A DNA stretch of 31,982 nt from Flavobacteriales bacterium UBA958 (GCA_002293045.1 DBCM01000031.1:25255-57236); one strand, 5' to 3'. Counted from the first letter of the stretch, positions 8,488-17,543 are shown. Numbers and translations are program-made. The notes: a model not told the origin generated them from the letters alone.

Positions 8488-9687
8488 ATGCCACATATTT
8501 CAGAAAAAGCCCAAATCGTACCTGCCTCACCCATTCGTAAGTTAGTTCCGTTTGCAGAGGCCGCTAAAAAAGCCGGAAAAACGGTATACCATTTAAACAT
8601 TGGTCAACCAGACATTCAAACACCAGATGCCGCCCTTCAAGCGATCCATAATTTTGATGAGAAGGTGCTAGAATATAGTCATTCGGCGGGTATTGAAAGT
8701 TATCGCATTAAACTTTCTGCATCGTATAAAGCGCAGGGTATTCCGGTTGAAACTGAAGATATTCTTATTACCACCGGAGGATCCGAAGCCTTGATTTTTG
8801 CGATGCTGTGCACCTGTAATCCAGGCGACGAGGTCATTATCCCTGAACCCTTTTATGCAAATTACAACAGCTTTGCGGTAACCGCAGGAGTAAAGGTTGT
8901 TCCTGTTACAGCGAACATCGAAGATGGGTTTGCCTTACCTGCGATGGAAGAAATTGAAGCTAAAATTACACCGCGAACCAAGGGTATTATTATCTGTAAT
9001 CCGGGCAATCCAACGGGATATTTATACTCCAAAGCAGAATTGGAAGCCTTGGCAGCCATTGTAAAAAAGCATGACTTATTCCTCTATGCAGACGAGGTGT
9101 ACCGTGAATTTTGCTATGATGGGGCGCAACCGCATTCGGTATTAAATTTACCTGGACTGGAAGCACATGTATTGATGATCGATTCCGTTTCAAAACGATA
9201 TTCCATGTGTGGTGCACGCATTGGTGCGCTCATTAGCAAGAATAAAGAAGTGATGGCCGCAGCCCTTAAGTTTGGTCAAGCACGGCTCTCTCCGCCCACC
9301 ATTGATCAAGTAGCTGCAGAAGCGGCTCTTTCTACGCCACAATCCTATTTTGATGAAGTGGTAGATGAATACGTCGCGCGCAGAAACATTATGGTAGACG
9401 GCTTGAACGCTATACCCGGCGTATTTTGTCCGAAACCAAAAGGAGCATTTTATTGCGTGGCACGATTCCCAGTGGACGATGCCGAAAAGTTCTGTCAATG
9501 GTTATTAGAGTCCTTCTCTTTTGAAGGACAAACCGTCATGATGGCGCCTGCCAATGGGTTCTACTCTACCCCGGGTGCTGGGAAAAATGAAGCACGCATT
9601 GCCTATGTCTTAAATCAAGATGCGCTACGAAAGGCGGTAGATTGCTTGCGTGTGGCATTAGAAGAATATCCAAGAACTATCCGATGA
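8488..9687 (+). CDS. Class I/II PLP-dependent aminotransferase (aspartate aminotransferase-like)
   Basis: A 399-aa fold-type I aminotransferase. Visible residues are NIGQPDIQTP near residues 37-46, the phosphate-binding TGGSEA (96-101), NPGNPTG (171-177), ADEVY (201-205, with D202 contacting the PLP pyridine nitrogen), SVSKRYSM with the PLP lysine K236, and the CGARIGA motif. Length and motif order fit the I-gamma branch, which holds broad-specificity aspartate and aromatic aminotransferases. It follows the GT39 gene by 4 nt and overlaps the next gene by 4 nt (ATGA), so it belongs to the same operon. A sugar aminotransferase role is unlikely, because those belong to the DegT family. Confidence 0.9.
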   Translation: MPHISEKAQIVPASPIRKLVPFAEAAKKAGKTVYHLNIGQPDIQTPDAALQAIHNFDEKVLEYSHSAGIESYRIKLSASYKAQGIPVETEDILITTGGSEALIFAMLCTCNPGDEVIIPEPFYANYNSFAVTAGVKVVPVTANIEDGFALPAMEEIEAKITPRTKGIIICNPGNPTGYLYSKAELEALAAIVKKHDLFLYADEVYREFCYDGAQPHSVLNLPGLEAHVLMIDSVSKRYSMCGARIGALISKNKEVMAAALKFGQARLSPPTIDQVAAEAALSTPQSYFDEVVDEYVARRNIMVDGLNAIPGVFCPKPKGAFYCVARFPVDDAEKFCQWLLESFSFEGQTVMMAPANGFYSTPGAGKNEARIAYVLNQDALRKAVDCLRVALEEYPRTIR

Positions 9688-10133
9688 ACACCGTTGGGGA
9701 ATATATAGATTCCATCGAAGAAGGTCCAAGAAAGGAGGTATTCCTTCAATTTAGAGAGGTCATCGCTTCCAAGCTACCTGAGGGCTTTGAAGAAACCATG
9801 AACTATGGAATGATTGGGTATGTGGTTCCGCACGCCTTGTATCCAAAAGGTTATCACTGCTCACCCGAACTCCCCTTGCCTTTTGTGAATTTGGTCATTC
9901 GAAAGGACATCATCACCTTTTACCACATGGGCTTGTATGCCGATCCAAGGATGTTGTCCTGGTTTGAGGCGGAATATATGAAGGAAACTGGCAAAAAACC
10001 CGACATGGGCAAAAGCTGCATACGGTTTAAGAAGACCACTCCGATTCCCTTTACCTTGATTGGCGAATTGATGCAAAAAATTTCACCTGCACAATGGATA
10101 GAACGCTATGAAGCGGCATTTGTGAAGAAGTGA
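9684..10133 (+). CDS. DUF1801 domain protein
   Basis: A soluble protein of 149 aa. I placed the start at the ATG at 9684, which overlaps the aminotransferase stop (ATGA); a longer frame from 9642 would run into the coding region of that gene. The sequence matches the DUF1801 fold: an N-terminal helix (YIDSIEEGPRKEVF), then MNYGMIGYVVP, LVIRKDIITFYHMG, and a C-terminal helical part with MGKSCIRFKK. Some DUF1801 relatives are annotated as iron chaperones on thin evidence. The function is unknown here. It ends the run of genes that begins at 6226. Confidence 0.8.
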   Translation: MNTVGEYIDSIEEGPRKEVFLQFREVIASKLPEGFEETMNYGMIGYVVPHALYPKGYHCSPELPLPFVNLVIRKDIITFYHMGLYADPRMLSWFEAEYMKETGKKPDMGKSCIRFKKTTPIPFTLIGELMQKISPAQWIERYEAAFVKK

Positions 10134-10151
10134 GGAAAGGTGAATTCCGTA

Positions 10152-11141
10152 ATGAAAACCATTTATTTCTTCTTTTTGCCTCTGTCATTTTTGTTCGTTA
10201 CAAAGGTTCATGCCCAGCAATACATCGAGTACCATCGCCAAATGAATCGAATCGACGAGGACATCCTAAAAAATGAACTAGCATCGGCTCTCATTAGATT
10301 TGACAGCATCTATTATCGTTATGATTTTATCTTTGCTAGGCATTGCTTTAAAGCCTTACAAATAAGCTGTGAAACCAAAGATTCATTACGAGCGAATCAA
10401 TGGTTAGAAAAAGCCTTTATTCAAGGCGTTCCATTGTGGATGATTCGGAATAATGAAATCACCAAAAATTGCCTTTTCTACAGCACAACTTCGGCTACAA
10501 TACAAGGATATGACAGCCTAAGAAACTTGTATACAAAAGCCATAGATACTTCCCTACGAAAACAAATAGATAGCTTAATTGAAATAGATCAATACTACAC
10601 GAGAAAAGTGAATGATGGCTTCGTATTAACAAGGTATACATACCACGCAATACGATGGCTAAGAAACAATAAAAAACAAGTAGAAATTCTCAAGAAAATA
10701 ATCGAAAATAAAGGATATCCCGGTGAGAAGATTATTGGATTACCCTTAACAATGAACGATTCCATTCTTAGTTCAAATCGCTTTTATAAAGAAGGACCTT
10801 GGTTAAGAGAAACACATGCATATATCATGTTCATACACTATTATAGCAATCCAAGGCCAGATATGAATAACAGATTTGTTGAACAAATTATGGAAGGTAA
10901 TTTACTCCCATATCAATTTGGTGCATTCAATGATTTCTTAGCACGATGGGGGAAAAAAAGGTACCGTTCAACTTACTATGACGTTTGGCATAAAGACCCA
11001 AATAGAGCCAATGAAGTAGCAATTCTTAACAGAAGATATGCCATCGGATTGAATACGCTTAAGCAGCAAAATCTTATTGAAAACCTTAGCGATAGCCGAC
11101 GGAAAGACAAGACCATGAACCGTTCAATTATATTAGACTAG
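10152..11141 (+). CDS. Secreted protein of unknown function, 329 aa
   Basis: I chose the ATG at 10152 because it starts a standard signal peptide (MKTIYFFFLPLS, cleavage near VHAQQ); an upstream GTG at 10140 is in frame and possible. GAGGAAAGG at 10132-10140 would be a rare SD-like sequence for this genome, but it sits about 11 nt away from the ATG. The mature protein is rich in Tyr, Asn, Arg and Lys, is probably helical, and lacks a recognisable domain or a T9SS sorting tail. It looks more AT-rich than the operon before it, which could indicate acquisition. I know no function for it. Confidence 0.75.
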   Translation: MKTIYFFFLPLSFLFVTKVHAQQYIEYHRQMNRIDEDILKNELASALIRFDSIYYRYDFIFARHCFKALQISCETKDSLRANQWLEKAFIQGVPLWMIRNNEITKNCLFYSTTSATIQGYDSLRNLYTKAIDTSLRKQIDSLIEIDQYYTRKVNDGFVLTRYTYHAIRWLRNNKKQVEILKKIIENKGYPGEKIIGLPLTMNDSILSSNRFYKEGPWLRETHAYIMFIHYYSNPRPDMNNRFVEQIMEGNLLPYQFGAFNDFLARWGKKRYRSTYYDVWHKDPNRANEVAILNRRYAIGLNTLKQQNLIENLSDSRRKDKTMNRSIILD

Positions 11142-11240
11142 GTTATAGTAACCGATTTTGAACTTTTCATTTTTTTGATCCATAATTTTGATATTACTAA
11201 CCCTCTGCGAATTCATTTAATCAATTCGTATATTCGTGCA

Positions 11241-11325
11241 TGGTTAACAAACCTACGCTTACACAGCCAAATCGATGTGCTTGAGGAAGGTTTGTGAGGG
11301 TTATAAGTAAGTAAGTTAGCGGCAA
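11241..11325. repeat. Hairpin-forming intergenic element, attC-like ending
   Basis: An 8-bp inverted repeat, ACAAACCT (11247-11254) with AGGTTTGT (11288-11295), encloses a 33-nt loop. The element begins GGTTAACAAAC and ends with AGTTAGCGGCAA (11314-11325). The ends, TTAAC near the left and GTTAGCG (11315-11321) at the right, recall integron attC core sites. I also recall GTTAGCGGCAA-type sequences as common intergenic repeats in Bacteroidota. No integrase gene is present and no second copy is seen in the window, so the assignment is tentative. Confidence 0.3.
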
Positions 11326-11344
11326 GAATAAAACACAACATAAC

Positions 11345-11905
11345 ATGACACAACCGTATTTCACCGATCAATCCTTCGTACGCATCAATAGCCTTAACCA
11401 AGGAACCTATGAACACTGTGAATTCATGGGCTGTGATTTTTCCAACCTAGACCTCTCGGCGTTTGTGTTTAGCGATTGTAGGTTTAACGACTGCAATTTG
11501 AGCATGGCAAAACTTAATAATACCGGATTTAAAGACGTCAACTTTACTACCTGTAAACTACTCGGACTTCGCTTCGATGACTGCAATGCCTTTGGATTTG
11601 CCGTGACCTTTGACACCTGTATTTTAAATCATTGTTCTTTTTACAAAACCAAGCTTACTAACACACGATTCACTCAATGTCAGGTGCATGAAGTAGAATT
11701 TACCGAGGCAGACTTACATAGCGCAATCTTTGATGCATGCGATTTACACTTTTCAACGTTTGAACGAACGAACCTTGAAAAAGCCGATTTCCGCACCGCT
11801 GTTAATTTCTCCATTAATCCTACCCTCAACCGAATAAAGAACGCGAAATTCTCTCACGATAGGCTAGCGGGGCTATTAGACTCCTTTTCTATTGTAATCG
11901 AATAA
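11345..11905 (+). CDS. Pentapeptide repeat protein
   Basis: A 186-aa protein built largely of pentapeptide repeats of the A(D/N)LXX type, from about residue 17 to 155. Examples are CDFSNLDLSAF, CRFNDCNLSMAKL, TRFTQCQVHEVEF and TNLEKADFRTA. Such repeats fold into a right-handed four-sided beta helix. Composition, size and the break in the middle recall the Qnr/McbG branch, whose members mimic DNA and protect DNA gyrase. Many pentapeptide proteins have no such role, so gyrase protection is only a possibility. Cys is frequent at the repeat centre, as in Qnr proteins. It follows the hairpin element and precedes a DUF1801 gene by 12 nt. Confidence 0.85.
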   Translation: MTQPYFTDQSFVRINSLNQGTYEHCEFMGCDFSNLDLSAFVFSDCRFNDCNLSMAKLNNTGFKDVNFTTCKLLGLRFDDCNAFGFAVTFDTCILNHCSFYKTKLTNTRFTQCQVHEVEFTEADLHSAIFDACDLHFSTFERTNLEKADFRTAVNFSINPTLNRIKNAKFSHDRLAGLLDSFSIVIE

Positions 11906-11917
11906 GATATTTATTCC

Positions 11918-12310
11918 ATGAATGCAGAAATTAGCGCATACAATACCCTCCTATCCCCACAAGATCAAGAACTTTGTGATTTTTTGGCGCAACATATCGA
12001 CCGTGAATTAACTAATTCTGAATCCAAAATATGGCACCGCCATCCCGTATGGTTCCTTCAGGAAAACCCCATCGTAGGCTACACCAAACAAAAAAAAGGA
12101 ATTCGACTCATGTTTTGGAGTGGCGCAGATTTTAACGAAGAATCCTTACCTGTACGTGGAGCTAAATTTAAAGACGCTTCCGTGTTTTTCAATCATATCG
12201 ATGAAATCAACCCCGAAGCCTTAACCCGCTGGATTCAAAAATCAGTCACCATTCAATGGGACTATAAAAACATCGTCAAACGCAAAGGCAAACTGAAACG
12301 AATCAGCTAA
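11918..12310 (+). CDS. DUF1801 domain protein, short
   Basis: A 130-aa soluble protein. The pattern of an N-terminal helix (LSPQDQELCDFLAQHI), then KIWHRHPVWFL, a beta pair with GIRLMFWSGADF, and a basic C-terminal tail (KRKGKLKRI) is that of DUF1801 domains. It is only distantly similar to the other DUF1801 protein at 9684-10133. It lies 12 nt after the pentapeptide gene, probably co-transcribed with it. The function is unknown. Confidence 0.78.
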   Translation: MNAEISAYNTLLSPQDQELCDFLAQHIDRELTNSESKIWHRHPVWFLQENPIVGYTKQKKGIRLMFWSGADFNEESLPVRGAKFKDASVFFNHIDEINPEALTRWIQKSVTIQWDYKNIVKRKGKLKRIS

Positions 12311-12333
12311 CTCGCTATTTTAACATTTTTTTG

Positions 12334-12341
12334 TATCTTTC
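12334..12341 (+). promoter_or_regulatory. Probable -7 element (TATCTTTC) of the T9SS operon
   Basis: TATCTTTC matches TAnnTTTG at seven of eight positions and lies 18 nt before the start at 12360. A T-rich run precedes it, and no clear TTTG was found at the -33 position. Placement just ahead of the start codon is typical of this genome. Confidence 0.4.
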
Positions 12342-12359
12342 TTGGCCAATTCAATGTCT

Positions 12360-15300
12360 ATGAAGAATCTACTACTCGCTATAATCCTACTCCCATTCCT
12401 CGTTTTCTCTCAGGCCACCATCCAAGTAAAAGTACTCAGCGTACAAACTTTGGCGAATGTGGACTGCGACGGCTTATTTCTTGGGAATTCAGACTTTGTT
12501 TGGGAATTTACTGGAACCGACAATACCCTTGGTTTAACCAACAACAACCCTGCCCTATTCGGGATTTTCGGGTTTAACTATGGGTATAAAAACAACGACA
12601 ACGGCGCCTACACCATGAGCACCCCCGGAGGTACCTTCTCTCCAAACAGCGGCTTATTCTTCAACCACAATTACCTCTGCGTTAATGATGTTCCAACAAG
12701 CATTAACCTCGCGTGGGAAGCCTATGAAAACGACGACGCGGGGAACTATGACGTACTCGGTTTAACGGATGGCCAAACTGGCTTGCAAAATGTTACCATG
12801 CCTGTACCTGCCGCTGTTGGTATTTTAAATTATTCCTTCACCGCGGCCAGTCAAGACGGTGGATGTGCGCAAGTTTATACCATCAATTTGCAAGTAGAGC
12901 GACTACCCCTGGTGGTTAACTACATGCAAGACAATATTTGTGCAGCACAGCAATTAACCCTTAATACCACATACACCTACGGGTTCTGTAACGCCACCTT
13001 AGAGCCTAATGAGCCGGCAGCTGCTGATGTACAGAATGCAGGGTCCCTGTGGGCAAAGTTTGTTGCACCCGCGTCCGGAAGCGTAAATATTACCAGTGAT
13101 TTAGGCGGCACCGACATTGGTACTTATTTCCAAGTGTATCACGCAGCCGATGGCATGAATTGCACCGACGGGATTCATGTGGTTACCGGTCAAACCATTA
13201 AAAACAAGTTTGAATACCTTTCCCACATTGATTTCTCCGATGGAATTGACTTCTTAGGAGTTGATCCAGAGGCGGAAATCGTATTCGATGCTTGCGACCC
13301 AATTCCCTTTATTTCCTATCAAAAACTCATTCCAGGACAGACCTATTACATTCAATTTACAGCCGACGGACCCAACGAACACGGATACTATCAACTTAGG
13401 GTTGAAAGCTTGGGGGGAAGTGCACCGAACTTGGAAGACATTCCGTGTCTTTCGAATACCGTAAACTTCAGCACAACTGCTATTTCCTCGGCGAGCAACA
13501 GTGCTCCAACCACAAACCTTGCCTTTGGTTGTGCCTTAGACGGGGGAAATGCGGCAGGGGAAACCGGACAACAACATACCTCAGCGAATCCCACAGAATA
13601 TCATGCATACGACTATCCCCACATCGGATTGGGTAATCCTTCTATGAATGAAAGCGTTTGGTTGAACTTTGTGGCGCCAAACTCCGGTAGAATCACCTTC
13701 GAAGGCGATTATCAAAGTGCCCTTTACGGCGAAAGTGCCGCATTATTCGGTTACGACAAAGCCTTTGGACCGGGAGTTCCGAATGATTTTCTGTGTTCTA
13801 ATTTGAAGTACATTACCTCGGATGAAGGCGGAACGAATAGCTTCCTTGGCGGTGATCCATCAGCGATTGTTAATGGAACCTGTCTTGAACCCGGCTACAA
13901 ATACTTTGGCATGATTGACCCTTCAGATGCCATCACCCCATTGAGCGCGCAAGACATTAACTCTTGGGTATTCGACCCCAGCGTGAGTGACCCTTCCAAT
14001 AATCCTCCGGGAAATGACATCCTTTGCCTTGCCTTGAACGATACCCTGTATGAAGTACCTGTTATTCCTGCCGGAACTAACCCAACCTTTCAAGCGGTTG
14101 CTGGGTCCAATGTTTTGGCCTGTAGAGAATATTTAGCGGGCGAACCCCCACTCCACCCAAACCAAGCAAATCGCGCAGATCAAACCGTGTGGCATTACTT
14201 TGTAGGACCACCATCTGGGGCGGTAGAGCTCAGCATTCGTGCCTACATCGGAATGAATTTATTGCGTTTCAACGTGTTTGAATTGTTAAATGGGACCTCT
14301 TGCTACGGGGGATTAGGTCCAGCAACTTATACCGTAGATGGTACGCGCTTTACGCCTTCGATTACCCCTCTACTATCTGGAACAGCGAACTACAACGGAC
14401 ATCAAGAAACCTTATGCTGTTTGGATTCAGGGAAGGTATACGCCATTCAAATCGACGGTGGGTCACCGGGTGATGAAGGTCAATACATTATTGAATACAT
14501 CAAAGAACTAACCAGCGATGCTGGAGATATTTTTGCAAACAGTTCAAACGGTGGGTATTCCGATGTGAATCTTGGCGACACCTTGTATGTATGCTATGGA
14601 GATACCGTAACGCCTGGAATCTTATTGAATGGTATCGGGCAATCTACAGCCTCTTTCCCAAGCTGTATAACACCAGGCTATGTATTGCACCAAACCAATC
14701 CAGTGCCCGATCCTGTAATGAATTCTGGGTTTACTTACATCGATTCCATTCAAGGAAATGGCGTATTTGTAAATAACGGAAATGGAAATGGTAGCTTTGG
14801 TAATCCTCAATTCAACACCTTGTATTACCTATCTCCCGCGGCAGATCAAGCGGCATCATGGGGAATGTTTAATTGTAGAACTGCAACCCTTGAAACAGGA
14901 ATCCCAATTGTCTATTTGCAATCGCTTACTGCGAACTTCAGCTACAATAACAACACCTGTACCGTGACCTTTTCTGCAGCAGGTGGGATGAATGCCTTCA
15001 GTGGTATGCCGTATTCGTATACCATTACAAATCCCTTAGGTGCAGTTGCACAAGCAGGAACCGTCAATCAAAACCAAGTATTAACATACACCGGAGCTAT
15101 TGCCGGAACTTATACCGTACAAATCGGCGATGGGGCATGCACACAAATGTATACCTTCGATGCGTCCGGTTGCGCAACACCTTGTTTACCTGTTACAGTG
15201 AATACCAGCTTAAGCGCTTGCGCAGGAACAAGCGTGGTCTTGCAAGGTGCGGCACAAACGCAAGCAGGCACCTACATTGATTCCTTAGTAACACCGTTAG

Positions 15301-16079
15301 GGTGCGACAGCGTGATCATTACACAACTCTCCTTTTTACCACCGATTCCGTTAACACAGCAATCGATTAGCATATGCTCAGGTGGAAGTTATACCCTGAA
15401 CGGAAATACCTACAATATACCGGGTGCTTATTTAGATACCTTGAATTCTGTGAACGGATGTGACAGTGTAATCTTAACAAACCTTCAATTCAGCCCAACC
15501 CTTACATCTCTGGTAAATCAAAACATCTGTTCGGGATCAAGCTATAATTTCAATGGAACGCTACTCAGTACTGAAGGAATATATACAGATACCTTAAGTG
15601 CAAGCGGAGGATGTGATTCTGTCATTATATTGGCCCTCTACATTAATCCACCACTTAGCCAAAATGTGAACGCATCAATTTGTGAAGGAGAAAGCTACAC
15701 CTTCAACGGAACGGTCTTAACGGAAAGCGGGATTTATGTGGACTCTCTGAGTACCGCAGCTGGGTGTGATTCCTTAGTAACCCTTGAATTAGCGGTCACG
15801 ACCTGTTCTGGGGATTTCGAAATTGCTAACATCCTTACTCCGAACGGTGACGGACAGAATGATACGTGGAAAATAGATAACCCGAATCAAATTAGTGGAT
15901 GTGAGGTTAAAATTTATAACCGTTGGGGTCAACCACTCTACGAAACCAGTGATTATCAGAATGAATGGGACGGAACAAAAAACAATGAACCCTTACCGGA
16001 TGGGGTGTACTTCTATTCGATTGAATGTGGTGAAAAAAGCTACAACGGAGCGATTAACTTATTGAGACTTAAAAAATAA
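12360..16079 (+). CDS. Large secreted protein with type B T9SS sorting domain
   Basis: A 1239-aa surface or secreted protein. I chose the ATG at 12360 (MKNLLLAI, signal peptide ending near FSQA); an ATG at 12354 is equally possible. Three similar modules with FVAPASG, FVAPNSG and FVGPPSG near residues 230, 432 and 609 look like pre-peptidase C-terminal (PPC)-like beta domains. Residues about 942-1147 hold four tandem repeats of about 50 aa with the consensus ICxGxSYxxNGxxLxxxGxYxDTLxxxxGCDSV. The C-terminus from about 1153 is a type B (gliding-motility-associated) sorting domain, with LTPNGDGQNDTW, IYNRWGQPLYE, WDGT and LPDGVYFYSI. Such proteins cross the outer membrane by type IX secretion. 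It is followed 3 nt later by a PorP/SprF gene. Binding or adhesion is a likely role (inference). Confidence 0.9.
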   Translation: MKNLLLAIILLPFLVFSQATIQVKVLSVQTLANVDCDGLFLGNSDFVWEFTGTDNTLGLTNNNPALFGIFGFNYGYKNNDNGAYTMSTPGGTFSPNSGLFFNHNYLCVNDVPTSINLAWEAYENDDAGNYDVLGLTDGQTGLQNVTMPVPAAVGILNYSFTAASQDGGCAQVYTINLQVERLPLVVNYMQDNICAAQQLTLNTTYTYGFCNATLEPNEPAAADVQNAGSLWAKFVAPASGSVNITSDLGGTDIGTYFQVYHAADGMNCTDGIHVVTGQTIKNKFEYLSHIDFSDGIDFLGVDPEAEIVFDACDPIPFISYQKLIPGQTYYIQFTADGPNEHGYYQLRVESLGGSAPNLEDIPCLSNTVNFSTTAISSASNSAPTTNLAFGCALDGGNAAGETGQQHTSANPTEYHAYDYPHIGLGNPSMNESVWLNFVAPNSGRITFEGDYQSALYGESAALFGYDKAFGPGVPNDFLCSNLKYITSDEGGTNSFLGGDPSAIVNGTCLEPGYKYFGMIDPSDAITPLSAQDINSWVFDPSVSDPSNNPPGNDILCLALNDTLYEVPVIPAGTNPTFQAVAGSNVLACREYLAGEPPLHPNQANRADQTVWHYFVGPPSGAVELSIRAYIGMNLLRFNVFELLNGTSCYGGLGPATYTVDGTRFTPSITPLLSGTANYNGHQETLCCLDSGKVYAIQIDGGSPGDEGQYIIEYIKELTSDAGDIFANSSNGGYSDVNLGDTLYVCYGDTVTPGILLNGIGQSTASFPSCITPGYVLHQTNPVPDPVMNSGFTYIDSIQGNGVFVNNGNGNGSFGNPQFNTLYYLSPAADQAASWGMFNCRTATLETGIPIVYLQSLTANFSYNNNTCTVTFSAAGGMNAFSGMPYSYTITNPLGAVAQAGTVNQNQVLTYTGAIAGTYTVQIGDGACTQMYTFDASGCATPCLPVTVNTSLSACAGTSVVLQGAAQTQAGTYIDSLVTPLGCDSVIITQLSFLPPIPLTQQSISICSGGSYTLNGNTYNIPGAYLDTLNSVNGCDSVILTNLQFSPTLTSLVNQNICSGSSYNFNGTLLSTEGIYTDTLSASGGCDSVIILALYINPPLSQNVNASICEGESYTFNGTVLTESGIYVDSLSTAAGCDSLVTLELAVTTCSGDFEIANILTPNGDGQNDTWKIDNPNQISGCEVKIYNRWGQPLYETSDYQNEWDGTKNNEPLPDGVYFYSIECGEKSYNGAINLLRLKK

Positions 16080-16082
16080 GCC

Positions 16083-17447
16083 ATGAAAAATAAACTCATC
16101 CTCGCTTTTGTGTTTGCTTTTACCGGGTTGGTATCAGCACAACAAGTTCCGCAATCCTATTTGTACGGGTATAATTTATTTTTAATCAATCCAGCGCTTT
16201 CAGGTACAAACAATTGCACGGAAATCAGCATGTCGCATCACAACCAATGGGTAAAACTAGAAGGGGCACCGATTACGAATCACTTGACCGTATCCACCCG
16301 CCTTGGAAACCGTTGGGGTGTGGGAGGACAATTTATGTTAGATAAAATCGGGATGTTGCAACAAGTCTCTGCGCTTGGAAATGTTTCCTATGGATTCTAT
16401 TCCGGACAGCAATCCTTGCGATTGGGCTTATCCTTGGGATACAACAATTATCGAGTAAATCCAACTAATGCGGTGGCATTCGATTTGCTTGACCCCATTG
16501 TGAATGGAGGAAACCAAAGTGCAGGAGCGATAAGCTCAGATATCGGTATCGCATATAAAATAGGTGGATTATATGTATTTGGAAGTGTAAAACAACTCCT
16601 AAAAACCTATTCCAATTTTGGATATACGAACCTCCCCGGATACGTGCAGCGGGCCCACTTTATGATGGGCGCAGGGTATGACATCCCATTGAATAATACC
16701 TGGGAAATACGGCCAAATGTATTGTTAAGAAGCATCAACAACGTCATGCAAGCGGACTTGAATTTGGATGCCAATTACAAGCAATTTATATATTTTGGGG
16801 CTGGTTTTCGATCCCAGGTAGGGGTAGTTGCTCGCGCAGGAATCACAGTAAAAGAAAAGTTCTTTTTTGGGTATGCCTATGAAGCTCCTATCGCTAACAT
16901 TGCATCGTATAGCAGTGGGTCGCATGAAGTGATGTTGAAAATGACACTTTGCCGTCCAGAACGCACGAGGGTGGCAAAAACAAAATTCGATACCATCATC
17001 AAAACCATTGAGCGAATCGACACCGTGTTCATTACCCAAACGGAGCGCTTCGTGGATACAATCTATGTAGATAAATCGATTGAACCATCGAAAACACCAG
17101 ACAATCTGGGCGCTGTTTCTAAAACGATCTTGTTTGAATTTGACAAATCATTAGTTAAGAAAGAAAGTTTCGGAGAATTGGAAAGTATCGTCAATTTATT
17201 GGAGATGAATCCTACGTATAAACTTTCTTTGGAAGGCCACACGGATGCGGTAGGAACTGAAGCATATAACGTTGGATTATCTAAAAATCGGGTGAATGCT
17301 GTGCGGGATTTCTTGGTAATGAATGGCATTGCAGCAGAACGTATAATTATCAAGCATCACGGCGAAGGAAAACCGGTAGCAACAAATGACAACGCGGATG
17401 GTCGAAAATCAAACCGACGCGTGGATGTTCAAATCATACGCCCTTAA
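16083..17447 (+). CDS. PorP/SprF family outer-membrane protein fused to an OmpA domain
   Basis: A 454-aa protein with signal peptide (MKNKLILAF, cleavage near VSAQQ). Residues about 20-290 are a PorP/SprF-type barrel: YLYGYNLFLINPALSGT, HHNQWVKLEGAP, then glycine- and aromatic-rich strands such as GVGGQFMLDKIGMLQQ. A linker of Ile- and Thr-rich repeats (FDTIIKTIERIDTVFITQTE) leads to an OmpA-like peptidoglycan-binding domain at about 346-454, with ILFEFDKS, LEGHTDAVG and NRRVDVQII. SprF of Flavobacterium is needed to secrete the type B protein SprB encoded next to it, and such gene pairs recur for type B cargo. By analogy this is the dedicated partner of the preceding gene. The OmpA fusion would tether it to the wall. 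Confidence 0.9.
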   Translation: MKNKLILAFVFAFTGLVSAQQVPQSYLYGYNLFLINPALSGTNNCTEISMSHHNQWVKLEGAPITNHLTVSTRLGNRWGVGGQFMLDKIGMLQQVSALGNVSYGFYSGQQSLRLGLSLGYNNYRVNPTNAVAFDLLDPIVNGGNQSAGAISSDIGIAYKIGGLYVFGSVKQLLKTYSNFGYTNLPGYVQRAHFMMGAGYDIPLNNTWEIRPNVLLRSINNVMQADLNLDANYKQFIYFGAGFRSQVGVVARAGITVKEKFFFGYAYEAPIANIASYSSGSHEVMLKMTLCRPERTRVAKTKFDTIIKTIERIDTVFITQTERFVDTIYVDKSIEPSKTPDNLGAVSKTILFEFDKSLVKKESFGELESIVNLLEMNPTYKLSLEGHTDAVGTEAYNVGLSKNRVNAVRDFLVMNGIAAERIIIKHHGEGKPVATNDNADGRKSNRRVDVQIIRP

Positions 17448-17511
17448 TAGAATTTAACAAGGGCTTATGGAAAAGAAAGAGTTTGGCTAATAATAAGCGT
17501 GTTAAATTCAC

Positions 17512-17519
17512 TACCTTTG
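17512..17519 (+). promoter_or_regulatory. -7 element TACCTTTG before the 285-aa T9SS gene
   Basis: An exact TAnnTTTG match 24 nt before the ATG at 17544. A TTTG at 17482-17485 is 26 nt upstream, longer than the usual 19-20, so the -33 element is uncertain. Confidence 0.55.
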
Positions 17520-17543
17520 ATATGAATCATTAAAATCAATCAC

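Noticed and set aside
11141..11153. Hairpin GGTTA-TAG-TAACC after the 329-aa secreted protein gene as terminator
   Set aside because: The stem is only 5 bp and mostly A-T, and no T tract follows directly.
16725..17353. Two minus-strand frames of 104 and 96 codons
   Set aside because: Both lie opposite the PorP/SprF-OmpA gene, which has clear domains over the same stretch.
17440..17467. Inverted repeat GCCCTT/AAGGGC around the stop of the PorP/SprF gene as terminator
   Set aside because: The loop is 13 nt and the following bases are TTATGG, not a T tract; at most a weak stem.
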